Source of the DNA: Glycocaulis sp050485565
GTDB taxonomy: Bacteria > Pseudomonadota > Alphaproteobacteria > Caulobacterales > Maricaulaceae
Length of the DNA: 64,000 nucleotides
Assembly (NCBI RefSeq): GCF_050485565.1
Contig: NZ_JBJHBQ010000003.1
Coordinates: 240,259 to 304,258 of the forward strand
Reading direction: 5' to 3'
Position numbers and translations under genes: made by a program. Below, piece after piece: positions 51,747-60,016 of this stretch. Below the pieces are notes generated by a model. That model ran no database searches. It was given only the letters and a program-made list of their open reading frames with translations, and was not told where the DNA came from. Position 1 is the stretch's first letter, and each line of letters begins with the position of its first letter.

Positions 51747-51831
51747 AATTTGCCTCCGTCCGGGCCTTCAACCCGCCCTTAACCCTGTTCGTATAGCTTG
51801 GCGATAGAACAACAAGAAATGCGGGTGTGAG

Positions 51832-52728
51832 ATGTCTGCCGGTCGACCGATCATCATCAAGAAAGTCAGGAAAGCCGCACATGGTCATCATGGCGGCGCG
51901 TGGAAAGTGGCATATGCCGATTTCGTCACAGCGATGATGGCCTTTTTCCTGCTGATGTGGCTGATCAACTCGGTTGATCAGGAGCAGTTGCGCGGCGTTG
52001 CAGACTATTTCTCGCCCTCTACCGTCAGCACGGATAATTCCGGGTCTGCGCCCTTGCGCCTGATGCCGCCGCGCGGCGATCAAGGCGTGTCCAGCCCCGA
52101 TATGGCGTTTCTGGAGCGCAATCCAACCTCCCATGCACCCGGTTCCGGATCGGACGATACGCCCGATGATGGCCGGGGCAGTCCGCGTGACGTCGCGCAG
52201 GACGCGCTGACCAGCGCGCTGGCACGCCGCGAGCAGGCAGAGTTTGAAAGCGCCGAAATGTCACTGCGTCAGGCGCTGGAAGAAATGCCGGAGCTGGCTG
52301 AGCTGTCACGTCACCTGATCATCGATCAGACCCCCGAAGGGCTGCGCATCCAGCTCATCGATGAAGAAGGCCGCCCGATGTTCAACGCCGGGGCTACCCG
52401 GCCCAATGAGCGCGCCATCGTGCTGCTGCGCGCGGTTGCCGATGTGGTGGATCGCCTGCCCAACCGCATCACGATCTCCGGTCACACTGACGCCTCCCCG
52501 GTTCCGGCCAGTGCGCCGTCCAACTGGGAGCTGTCCTCCGCCCGCGCCAATTCCGCGCTGCGCGTATTGCAGGAACGCGGCATTTCCGATGACAGGGTGT
52601 CCGATGTGCGCGGGAAGGGCTCTGCCGAGCCGCTCTTCCCCGATGATCCCTACATGGCCGGCAATCGCCGACTGTCGATCGTCCTGCTGCGTGAAGCGCC
52701 AGTCCTGCCGCCCGGCGGCGCGCTGTAA
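51832..52728 (+). CDS. motB: Flagellar stator protein MotB, without adjacent motA
   Basis: Stator subunit of 298 aa. One N-terminal transmembrane helix contains the proton-carrying Asp30 in KVAYADFVTAMMAFFLLMWL. The periplasmic linker (about 60-150) is acidic and variable. The C-terminal OmpA-like peptidoglycan-binding domain has ITISGHTDASPV and NWELSSARANSALRVL. No motA or other flagellar gene is in the window, a separation known from Caulobacter relatives. Confidence 0.95.
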   Translation: MSAGRPIIIKKVRKAAHGHHGGAWKVAYADFVTAMMAFFLLMWLINSVDQEQLRGVADYFSPSTVSTDNSGSAPLRLMPPRGDQGVSSPDMAFLERNPTSHAPGSGSDDTPDDGRGSPRDVAQDALTSALARREQAEFESAEMSLRQALEEMPELAELSRHLIIDQTPEGLRIQLIDEEGRPMFNAGATRPNERAIVLLRAVADVVDRLPNRITISGHTDASPVPASAPSNWELSSARANSALRVLQERGISDDRVSDVRGKGSAEPLFPDDPYMAGNRRLSIVLLREAPVLPPGGAL

Positions 52729-52840
52729 GCTCCCAGCCCTTGTATGAAAACTGGCTGTTCCGGCAAAACCACGCTGGCGCTACACTGGTTCCGACCCTGA
52801 TGCGGATTCGCCGCTAAGGGGGTGAGGAACCAGAGCCGCC

Positions 52841-53569
52841 GTGACGCACCCGTTCACCACGCGCCAGCTGCCGTTTTTCCTGACGGCACCAACGCCCTGC
52901 CCCTATCTGCCAGGGCAGCTGGAGCGCAAGGTGTTCACGCGGGTGGACCCTTCTGATGGCCCCGGCCTCAACGATGCGCTGACCCATGCCGGTTTCCGCC
53001 GCTCGCAATCCATTCTCTACCGGCCGGCCTGTGAGCGCTGCTCGGCGTGCAAGTCGGTGCGGATACCCGTGGCAGAGTTCACGTTCTCACGCTCCCAGCG
53101 CCGCATCCTGAAACGCAATGACGATCTCAGGGCTGATATCCGCCCGGCTGATGCCACTACCGAGCAATTTGCCCTGATGAGCCGCTATCTGGAATCGCGT
53201 CACGGCGATGGTGATATGGCTGGCATGCACTTCCTCGACTATGTCGGCATGGTGGAAGACGGCATGCAACGCACGCATATCACCGAATACCGCGATGCCT
53301 CCGGCCATCTCGCCGCCGCCGCCCTCGTTGATGAGCTCCCCGACGGGCTATCGCTGATCTACAGCTTCTTTGACCCCGACCGGGCCGATCTCAGTCCCGG
53401 CAAGTTCATGATCCTTGATCATGTCCGGCGCGCCAGAATGGCCAGCCTGGCGCATGTCTATCTGGGCTATTGGGTCAAGGGCAGCGCCAAGATGGACTAC
53501 AAGGCGCGCTATTCCCCGCTGGAAGTCCTCGAACCTGCAGGCTGGCGGCGGTTAGAGGCTGGCGAGTAG
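52841..53569 (+). CDS. bpt: Aspartate/glutamate leucyl-(arginyl-)transferase (N-end rule)
   Basis: Transfers Leu or Arg from tRNA to N-terminal Asp/Glu of proteins, marking them for ClpS-ClpAP. Length 242 aa. N-terminal PCPYLPGQLERKVFT and PACERCSACKSVRIPV carry the conserved Cys. The C-terminal GNAT-like half has SLIYSFFDPD and YLGYWVKGSAKMDYKARYSP. The start is GTG at 52841 with GAGGA about 12 nt upstream. Single gene between motB and the TRAP operon. Confidence 0.95.
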   Translation: MTHPFTTRQLPFFLTAPTPCPYLPGQLERKVFTRVDPSDGPGLNDALTHAGFRRSQSILYRPACERCSACKSVRIPVAEFTFSRSQRRILKRNDDLRADIRPADATTEQFALMSRYLESRHGDGDMAGMHFLDYVGMVEDGMQRTHITEYRDASGHLAAAALVDELPDGLSLIYSFFDPDRADLSPGKFMILDHVRRARMASLAHVYLGYWVKGSAKMDYKARYSPLEVLEPAGWRRLEAGE

Positions 53570-53650
53570 GTTAAACCCTGCTATGGAAGGGGAAAGGCCC
53601 GTCCGTGAATCGGGCCATGGTGCCAATCAGGCACATTCGGGGAGATAATC

Positions 53651-54766
53651 ATGGATCGCAGGACATTCCTGAGCGGTGCCACCATCGCGACCGCCGCAGC
53701 CGCAACCGCCTGTTCACAGGAAACACCGGGTGATGTGGCCGCTCCGGCTGTAAACCGGCGGCGCACCCGCCGCCTGCGTATGGTCACCACCTGGCCTGCC
53801 AACTTTCCAGGGCTGGGCACCGCTGCGGACACGACCGCGCGCCTGATCGGTGAAATGTCCGGCGGCGAGCTGGAAGTGCAGGTCTATGGCGCGGGCGAGA
53901 TAGTCGGCGCGTTCGAGGTTTTCGACGCGGTCTCCAACGGCGTTGCGGACATGTATCACGGCGCGGAGTATTACTGGCAGGGCCGCTCACCGGCCTATAA
54001 TTTCTACTGCGCCGTACCCATGGGCCTCACGGCTACCGAGATCATGGCGTGGGTAGAGTTTGGCGGCGGCCAGGAATTGTGGGACGAGCTGTCGGCCCAG
54101 TTCAACATCAAGCCCTTCCAGGCTGGCAATACCGGCCACCAGATGGGCGGATGGTTCAAACGCGAAATCAACGCGCTGTCGGATTTCAGGGGCCTGCGCG
54201 TGCGCATGCCCGGCCTTGGCGGCGATGTGATCCGCGCGCTCGGCGGCGCGGCGGTCGCGCTTTCTGGCGGTGAAATCTATCAGGCCCTCCAGTCCGGCGC
54301 GATTGACGCCACCGAATGGGTCGGCCCGTGGAACGATCTGGCCTTCGGCTTCTACCGCGAGGCACCCTATTATTACGGCCCCGGCTTCCACGAGCCGGGC
54401 TCCGCGCTCGCCATCGGTGTCAATCTGGGCGTCTGGGAGAGTCTCCCGGCCCAGCATCAGGCCATCGTGCGCGCGGCCTGCCGCGCGGCCAACAACCAGT
54501 CGATTGCCGAATTCACCCACCATAACGGGATCGCGCTGCAAACGCTGATCGAGGATCATGGCGTCCAGCTCCGCAACTTCTCAGACGAGATATGGCGCGA
54601 GGTCGGCCGGGTCAGCGAAGAGGTCGTCGCCAACGCGGCCAATGCCGACGCGCTGTCCCGGCGGGTCTATAACAGCTACATCCAGTCGCGCCGCCGTTCA
54701 CGCGAGTGGGCGAACGTATCCGAGACGCCCTATCTGCAGATGCGCGAACTCGTGCTCGGCGGATAA
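53651..54766 (+). CDS. dctP: TRAP transporter substrate-binding protein DctP
   Basis: Periplasmic solute receptor of 371 aa. The N-terminus MDRRTFLSGATIATAAAA has a twin-arginine-like RR and ends in an ATAC lipobox-like site at Cys21, so Tat export and lipid anchoring are both possible. WPANFPGLGTAADTTARL, GGELEVQVYGAGEIVGAF and the LKIGDFRGLRVR-type segment (NALSDFRGLRVRMPGLGG) are DctP features; QSGAIDATEWVGPWND is typical of alpha-keto acid/lactate binding members. GGGGAG precedes the start. It leads the dctPQM operon. Confidence 0.93.
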   Translation: MDRRTFLSGATIATAAAATACSQETPGDVAAPAVNRRRTRRLRMVTTWPANFPGLGTAADTTARLIGEMSGGELEVQVYGAGEIVGAFEVFDAVSNGVADMYHGAEYYWQGRSPAYNFYCAVPMGLTATEIMAWVEFGGGQELWDELSAQFNIKPFQAGNTGHQMGGWFKREINALSDFRGLRVRMPGLGGDVIRALGGAAVALSGGEIYQALQSGAIDATEWVGPWNDLAFGFYREAPYYYGPGFHEPGSALAIGVNLGVWESLPAQHQAIVRAACRAANNQSIAEFTHHNGIALQTLIEDHGVQLRNFSDEIWREVGRVSEEVVANAANADALSRRVYNSYIQSRRRSREWANVSETPYLQMRELVLGG

Positions 54767-54769
54767 ACC

Positions 54770-55558
54770 ATGCGGGCGGGGGACTGGCTGCTTCTGGCTC
54801 TCATTGCGCTGACACTGGCGCTGATCGCTGCCGACCAGCTCAGTGGCGGCGCAGTGCAGGGCTGGATCGCATCCGATCTCTCCGCGCGCGGGCGCGATCT
54901 GGGTATCGCTCTGGGCTGGGTGGGATGGGGCCTGACGCCCGTTGTCGCGCTCCCGCTTCTCGCGGCTCTGTGGATTGTAATCGCCGCTCCGCCCGCCCTG
55001 ATGACAGCGGCACTGGTCTATACCAGCCGCGTTATTGACGCCGTGAACCGGGCGATTGGTGACGCCGCCCGCTGGTTTGCGCTGGCACTGGTTCTTGTTA
55101 CCAGCCTTGTTGTCATTCAGCGTTATGTTTTCGGTGTTTCCATCACAAAGTTGCAGGAAAGCATTATCTATCTGCATGCGCTTTTATTCCTGCTGTCGAG
55201 CGCGGTGACGCTGCTGGCGGGCGGACATGTCCGCGTCGACATTTTCTACTCGCGCCTGTCTGCCAGGGCGAGGGCGTGGACCGATATCGCGGGCGTCTAT
55301 CTGGCGCTGATCCCGATGTGCTGGCTGATCCTGGACACCTCGCGCTCCTATGTGGGCGGCGCGTGGCGGATACTGGAGCGCTCGCGCGAGAGCGACGGCC
55401 TGCCTCTGGTCTTCGCACTGAAAACCGCCATTCCCGTCTTCGCCGTGATGATGATAGCGCAAGGGGTCTCTATGGCGGCCAGGGCGGCGCTGACGCTCGG
55501 CGGCAAGGACACCCCGGAAGAGGGGTTGCGCGAAGACACGCCGAAGGTGGCGCTGTGA
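54770..55558 (+). CDS. dctQ: TRAP transporter small permease DctQ, N-terminally extended
   Basis: Membrane protein of 262 aa, longer than usual DctQ (about 160-200), with two extra N-terminal hydrophobic segments (about 3-22 and 40-80). The core has VIQRYVFGVSITKLQESIIYLHALLF split around residues 116-143, then GGHVRVDIFYSRLSARARAW, the DctQ signature. It lies 3 nt after dctP and overlaps dctM by 1 nt. Confidence 0.9.
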   Translation: MRAGDWLLLALIALTLALIAADQLSGGAVQGWIASDLSARGRDLGIALGWVGWGLTPVVALPLLAALWIVIAAPPALMTAALVYTSRVIDAVNRAIGDAARWFALALVLVTSLVVIQRYVFGVSITKLQESIIYLHALLFLLSSAVTLLAGGHVRVDIFYSRLSARARAWTDIAGVYLALIPMCWLILDTSRSYVGGAWRILERSRESDGLPLVFALKTAIPVFAVMMIAQGVSMAARAALTLGGKDTPEEGLREDTPKVAL

Positions 55559-57132
55559 TGGATATCCTGTTCGTCGCCCTGCCCTTCCTGATGTTCATTA
55601 CAGCCGTCGCGGCGTTGCTGCGCGGCTTCCCGGTGGCTTTCACACTCGCCGGTGTCGCCATCCTTTTTGCGCTGATCGGGCTGACGCTGGGCGCGTTTGA
55701 TCCGCTCCATTTGCGCGCATTTCCACAGCGCATCTACGGCAACATCATGGAGATGGACAAATCCATCCTGGTGGCTGTGCCGCTTTTTGTGTTCATGGGC
55801 GTCATGCTGGAAAAGTCGCGCGTTGCCGAGGAATTGCTCGAAGCCATGGGCGCGCTCTTCGGCTCACTGCGCGGCGGGCTTGGCATCTCGGTGGTAATCG
55901 TCGGCGCATTGCTGGCGGCATCTACCGGGATTGTCGGCGCGACGGTCGTGACCATGGGCCTGCTCTCCCTGCCGACCATGCTGCGCCGGGGCTATGATCC
56001 GGCGCTGGCCAGCGGCTCCATCGCCGCGTCCGGCACGCTGGGCCAGATCATTCCACCTTCCATCGTGCTGATCCTGCTGGGCGACCAGCTCGGCTCCGCC
56101 TATGCCCGCGCGCAGCGTGAACAGGGCATTTTCGCGCCAGACATCCTGACCGTGGGCGATCTGTTTGCGGGCGCGCTGGTACCCGGCCTGCTGCTGGTAA
56201 GCGCGTATATCATCTACCAGATCGTCATCGCGATAATCCGCCCTGCCGCCTCTCCTGCCATCCCCAAGGAGGAGCTGAACGCGGACATATTCAAGGCCCT
56301 GCGCGCACTGGTGCCGCCGCTCGGCCTTATCATCGCCGTCCTTGGCTCCATCCTCTCCGGCCTTGCCACACCAACCGAGGCCGCCGGTGTCGGCGCACTC
56401 GGCGCGACGCTGCTGGCGGGCTTCCGCAATGCCGGTGCCAGCACCAATCCGCGCGGAGGCCGCTGGCTGGTAGCTATCGGCGCGATCAGCCTGCTGGCGC
56501 TGATTGCCGCTGCCGTCCTGTTAAATCTGCGTGCCGGAGCCGATGGCTCGACGCGCCTCTTTGCGCTGGCGCTCGGCGCGCTGGCGGCAATCGGTACCGC
56601 TGGCGCGATCATCCGCCTGTTCCGCACCGGGGTCCTGGACGAGGTGATGACGCAGACCGCGCGCATCTCCTCCATGGTGTTCGTGATCCTGATCGGTGCT
56701 TCCCTGTTTGCGCTGGTGTTCCGGGAGCTGGGCGGTGATGGCAGCGTGCGCGCCATGCTGGAGGCCGTGCCGGGCGGGGTGTTTGGCGCGGTGCTGGTGG
56801 TGATGCTCATCATGTTCGTGCTGGGCTTCTTCCTCGACTTTATCGAGATCACCTTCGTGGTCGTGCCAATCGTTGCGCCCATCCTGTTCCTGATGGGAGT
56901 GGACCCGATCTGGCTGGGTGTGTTGATGGCGCTGAACCTGCAGACCAGCTTCCTCACGCCGCCCTTCGGCTTTGCGCTGTTTTACCTGCGCGGCGTTGCC
57001 CCGCCTTCCCTGCCGACCAGCGCCATCTATCGCGGGGCCATACCCTTCGTTATCATCCAGCTTTTCGCGATCGCGCTGGTGGCAGCCCTGCCCTGGCTCG
57101 CGACCGCCCTGCCCAGAATGCTCTATGGCTAG
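55558..57132 (+). CDS. dctM: TRAP transporter large permease DctM, with central insertion
   Basis: Transport subunit of 524 aa; usual DctM is about 430. RGFPVAFTLAGVAILFALIG, VPLFVFMGVMLEKSRVAEEL, SGSIAASGTLGQIIPPSIVL and the C-terminal LQTSFLTPPFGFALFYLRGV are DctM signatures. The extra length is an insertion at about residues 290-370 with two hydrophobic stretches (LVAIGAISLLALIAAAVLL and LFALALGALAAIGTAGAII). The start is the ATG overlapping the dctQ stop; an upstream open frame overlaps dctQ. The solute is unknown. Confidence 0.92.
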   Translation: MDILFVALPFLMFITAVAALLRGFPVAFTLAGVAILFALIGLTLGAFDPLHLRAFPQRIYGNIMEMDKSILVAVPLFVFMGVMLEKSRVAEELLEAMGALFGSLRGGLGISVVIVGALLAASTGIVGATVVTMGLLSLPTMLRRGYDPALASGSIAASGTLGQIIPPSIVLILLGDQLGSAYARAQREQGIFAPDILTVGDLFAGALVPGLLLVSAYIIYQIVIAIIRPAASPAIPKEELNADIFKALRALVPPLGLIIAVLGSILSGLATPTEAAGVGALGATLLAGFRNAGASTNPRGGRWLVAIGAISLLALIAAAVLLNLRAGADGSTRLFALALGALAAIGTAGAIIRLFRTGVLDEVMTQTARISSMVFVILIGASLFALVFRELGGDGSVRAMLEAVPGGVFGAVLVVMLIMFVLGFFLDFIEITFVVVPIVAPILFLMGVDPIWLGVLMALNLQTSFLTPPFGFALFYLRGVAPPSLPTSAIYRGAIPFVIIQLFAIALVAALPWLATALPRMLYG

Positions 57133-58231
57133 TCAGACACCCGCCAACGATCCGCACACGCCCACACCCGCCGAACGCGCGGCCCTCCAACGCGGCGTGA
57201 TCGTCGTCATCGCGCTGGCGCTGACCGTGCTGCTGGTCTGGATGGTGAAGGACTATCTGGGCGCGGTGTTCCTGGCGGCCGTGCTGGCCCTGATGCTGAC
57301 CCCGGTCCAGAACGCCATGACCGGCAAGCTGCGAGGCCGGACGCGTTTATCAGCAAGCCTGCTGATGGTGTCTGTTGTTCTGATAGGCATGGTACCGCTT
57401 GGCATTCTGGTCGTGATTGTCGTGCGTGAAGCGATGCAGGTGGGCGAAGCCCTCACCCCCTTCGTACAGGAACAGGTAGCCGCCTGGCGCGAGGCCGGTG
57501 GCGGCGTGCCCGAATGGGTGCCCTGGCGCGAGGAAGTGATCCGCTATCAGGGCGAGATCGCCAGCCAGATCGGCAGCTTCGCCTCCACCGCAGGGCGCAT
57601 CTTCATCAATGCGATGACATCGGCGGCAGGATCCACCCTGATGGTATTCCTGAACCTGATCGTCTTTCTCTACGCGCTCTATTATTTTCTGGTGCACGGG
57701 CGCGCCATGACGGCAACGACGCTCAAACTCCTGCCCCTGCGCCCGCGCGACCGGCTATTGCTGGCAGGGCGCGCCGTTTCGACCATCCGCGCGACCATCA
57801 AGGGCACGCTTGTCATCGGGCTTGTACAAGGCAGTGTCACCGGGCTGGCGCTCGCCATAGCAGGCGTTCCCGGCGCACCCTTCTGGGGCGCGCTGGCGGG
57901 GCTGCTATCGGTTATTCCGGGCATTGGCACGCCGCTGGTCTGGGTACCGGCCGCCGCCTGGCTGATCTATCAGGGCGAAATGGCCGCCGGCATAGCACTC
58001 GGCGTGTTCGGCTTTGTCGTGATTATGAATATCGACAATTTCCTGCGCCCGCGCCTCGTCGGCCGGGACGCAAAGATGAGCGATCTCATGGTGCTGATCT
58101 CCACGCTCGGCGGCCTGACCCTGTTCGGCGCCATGGGCATCATCATAGGCCCGATGATTGCCGCCCTGTTCAGCGCGGTCTGGCACGTCTATGCGCGCGC
58201 CTACGCGCCGCTGCTGGGGGTAAAACCCTAA
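57125..58231 (+). CDS. AI-2E family transporter (PerM-like)
   Basis: Membrane protein of 368 aa with about eight hydrophobic segments: two N-terminal, a soluble stretch, then GTLVIGLVQGSVTGLALAIAG, FWGALAGLLSVIPGIGTPLV and IMNIDNFLRPRLVGRDAKM, the family signatures. Members export autoinducer-2 or act as Na+/H+ antiporters; the substrate is unassigned. The start MASQTPAND at 57125 overlaps dctM by 8 nt, so it is co-translated with the TRAP genes. Its stop shares 4 nt (CTAA) with htpX. Confidence 0.9.
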   Translation: MASQTPANDPHTPTPAERAALQRGVIVVIALALTVLLVWMVKDYLGAVFLAAVLALMLTPVQNAMTGKLRGRTRLSASLLMVSVVLIGMVPLGILVVIVVREAMQVGEALTPFVQEQVAAWREAGGGVPEWVPWREEVIRYQGEIASQIGSFASTAGRIFINAMTSAAGSTLMVFLNLIVFLYALYYFLVHGRAMTATTLKLLPLRPRDRLLLAGRAVSTIRATIKGTLVIGLVQGSVTGLALAIAGVPGAPFWGALAGLLSVIPGIGTPLVWVPAAAWLIYQGEMAAGIALGVFGFVVIMNIDNFLRPRLVGRDAKMSDLMVLISTLGGLTLFGAMGIIIGPMIAALFSAVWHVYARAYAPLLGVKP

Positions 58232-59229
58232 ACCGCAGGCACGGCCCCGGCACGCGGTGGAGGCCGGTTGCCGCCCGCATAGCGCTCCAGCGCGGCGATC
58301 CGCTTGTCCATCGGCGGATGGGTGGCGAACAGCCCCGCAAACCCGCTTGAGCGGTCATGCAGGAACATCTGGCGCACCTCGGCCGGCGCACCTTCAACAT
58401 CCGGGTTACCTGACACCTTCATCAGGGCGGAGATCATCGCGTCCGGGTTCTTGGTCAGCTCCACCGCGCCGGCATCGGCCATGTATTCGCGCTTGCGTGA
58501 GAGGGTGAAGCGGATCGCTATCGCCAGCACCCAGGCCAGCGCCGCCATGGCCAGCGCGACAAGGATGAACACGCCCGCATTACCGCCTGATCCGCGCCGT
58601 CCGCCGCCAGCGCGCCCTATCGCGCCGTGCAGCATGCCGCGCACCATGATCTCCACGGTGAAGGAGATGATGCCGACAAAGATGATGGAGATGACCAGCA
58701 GGCGCACATCGCGGTTGATGATATGGGTCAGCTCGTGGGCGAGTACCGCTTCCAGTTCCTCACGATTGAGCTTTTCCATCAGGCCGCGCGTGACGGTCAC
58801 CGTAGCCTGCTTCTCGGTGAGGCCCGATGCGTAGGCGTTGAGCGCGGGTGTTTCGATGATCCGCAAGGCAGGCATGGTCAGCCCGCGCGAAATGCACAGA
58901 TTTTCCAGCAGATTGTAGAGCTCCGGCTCATCATTGCGCGAAACCTTCTTCGCACCGGTGCTCGCATCGATGATTTTCTGATGAAAGAGCCAGGCAATGC
59001 CAAACCAGATTATCACGCCGATCAGCACGAACGGCGTCACCATGGGCATGGCGTAGGCGCCCTCAGCGAAGGCAGCGCCGAAATCGGGCTCATAGGCCGA
59101 ATAGCCGATGACCAGCACGGTCCCGGCATAGACCAGACCCAGGATCAGGAACGGAAAACCCGCCAGCAGCAGGACCGATTTGAGATTATTGTTCCAGATA
59201 TGGCTGCGAAGGCCGGTCGCTGCGAGCAT
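58228..59229 (-). CDS. htpX: M48 family membrane zinc protease HtpX
   Basis: Membrane-quality-control metalloprotease of 333 aa. Two N-terminal transmembrane helices (about 18-44 and 63-83), then the cytoplasmic catalytic domain with HELTH at 165-169, two further hydrophobic segments (about 178-198 and 212-235), and the second zinc-ligand region REYMADAGAVELT. GLFATHPPMDKRIAALERY is the M48 C-terminal signature. It lies 25 nt after lemA in a conserved lemA-htpX pair. Confidence 0.94.
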   Translation of the reverse strand: MLAATGLRSHIWNNNLKSVLLLAGFPFLILGLVYAGTVLVIGYSAYEPDFGAAFAEGAYAMPMVTPFVLIGVIIWFGIAWLFHQKIIDASTGAKKVSRNDEPELYNLLENLCISRGLTMPALRIIETPALNAYASGLTEKQATVTVTRGLMEKLNREELEAVLAHELTHIINRDVRLLVISIIFVGIISFTVEIMVRGMLHGAIGRAGGGRRGSGGNAGVFILVALAMAALAWVLAIAIRFTLSRKREYMADAGAVELTKNPDAMISALMKVSGNPDVEGAPAEVRQMFLHDRSSGFAGLFATHPPMDKRIAALERYAGGNRPPPRAGAVPAV

Positions 59230-59254
59230 GACAGGCCTCCGCGTGCCGGTATCC

Positions 59255-59803
59255 CTAGAACTTCACCGACGGCGCGGCGCGCTCGGATGCCGCAATTTCG
59301 AAGAACTCGCGGCCCTTGAAGCCGAACGGACCGGCCAGCACCACAGCCGGGAATTGCTCGATCGCGGTATTGTATTCGGATACCGCATTGTTGAAGAAGC
59401 GGCGGGCAGCAGCGATCTTGTTTTCCAGATCGGCCAGCTCACGCTGCAGCGACAGGAAGTTCTGGTTGGCCTTCAGGTCAGGATAGGCTTCCGACAGCGC
59501 GAAAAGCTGGCGCAGCGCGCCCGTCAGCATGTTCTCGGCAGCGGCCAGATCCTTCATGCCGGTCGCATCGATGGCCTGCTGGCGCGCCTTGATGACGTTC
59601 TCCAGCGTTTCCTTTTCGTGGGTGGCGTATCCCTTCACGGTCTCGACCAGGTTCGGCACGAGATCGTAGCGCTGCTTCATCTGCACATCGATATCGCCCC
59701 AGGCCTGATTGGTCGTCTGACGCAGGGCCACAAGGCGGTTGTAGATGAGGATGATGGCCAGGCCGATAACGGCAAGGATGACGAGGATGATGACAAATTC
59801 CAT
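59255..59803 (-). CDS. lemA: LemA family protein
   Basis: Protein of 182 aa with one N-terminal transmembrane helix (FVIILVILAVIGLAIILIYN) and a long helical bundle: TTNQAWGDIDVQMKQRYDLV, PNLVETVKGYATHE, and YPDLKANQNFLSLQRELAD, all LemA signatures. Function is unknown, but it is nearly always paired with HtpX or TPM-type genes. The start at 59803 has GGAAGGA upstream; an extension to 59851 is less likely. Confidence 0.93.
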   Translation of the reverse strand: MEFVIILVILAVIGLAIILIYNRLVALRQTTNQAWGDIDVQMKQRYDLVPNLVETVKGYATHEKETLENVIKARQQAIDATGMKDLAAAENMLTGALRQLFALSEAYPDLKANQNFLSLQRELADLENKIAAARRFFNNAVSEYNTAIEQFPAVVLAGPFGFKGREFFEIAASERAAPSVKF

Positions 59804-59900
59804 GGAATTATCCTTCCCGTGAGGAGGTGGCGGGGCTTGTAGCTTTGACAATTAAACCCAACCGTCCGGCGCGCCAAGCCCGTTGGGCGCCGGTGGCCTG

Positions 59901-60007
59901 CCCTCGTCCTTCGAGACGCCACTGCGTGGCTCCTCAGGATGAGGGCATTGGTTTTGCTTTTCCCTCATCCTGAGGGTGAGCGAAGCGAACGTCTCGAAGG
60001 ACGAGGG
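59901..60007. repeat. Nested palindromic repeat (CCTCATCCTGAGG type)
   Basis: Outer arms CCCTCGTCCTTCGAGACG (59901-59918) and CGTCTCGAAGGACGAGGG (59990-60007) are a perfect 18-bp inverted pair. Inner arms CCTCAGGATGAGGG (59932-59945) and CCCTCATCCTGAGG (59962-59975) are a perfect 14-bp pair around a 16-nt loop. Related elements are widespread in alphaproteobacterial intergenic regions. It lies between lemA and parC, both on the minus strand. Confidence 0.85.
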
Positions 60008-60016
60008 AAAAGCACC

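Noticed and set aside
53600..53640. GGCCCG/CGGGCC hairpin between bpt and dctP as a terminator
   Set aside because: The stem is only 6 bp with a 9-nt loop and no T tract.
58228..59229. The htpX/lemA pair as part of a stress system with the upstream TRAP genes
   Set aside because: Opposite strand with stop-to-stop overlap; lemA-htpX is a common independent pair.
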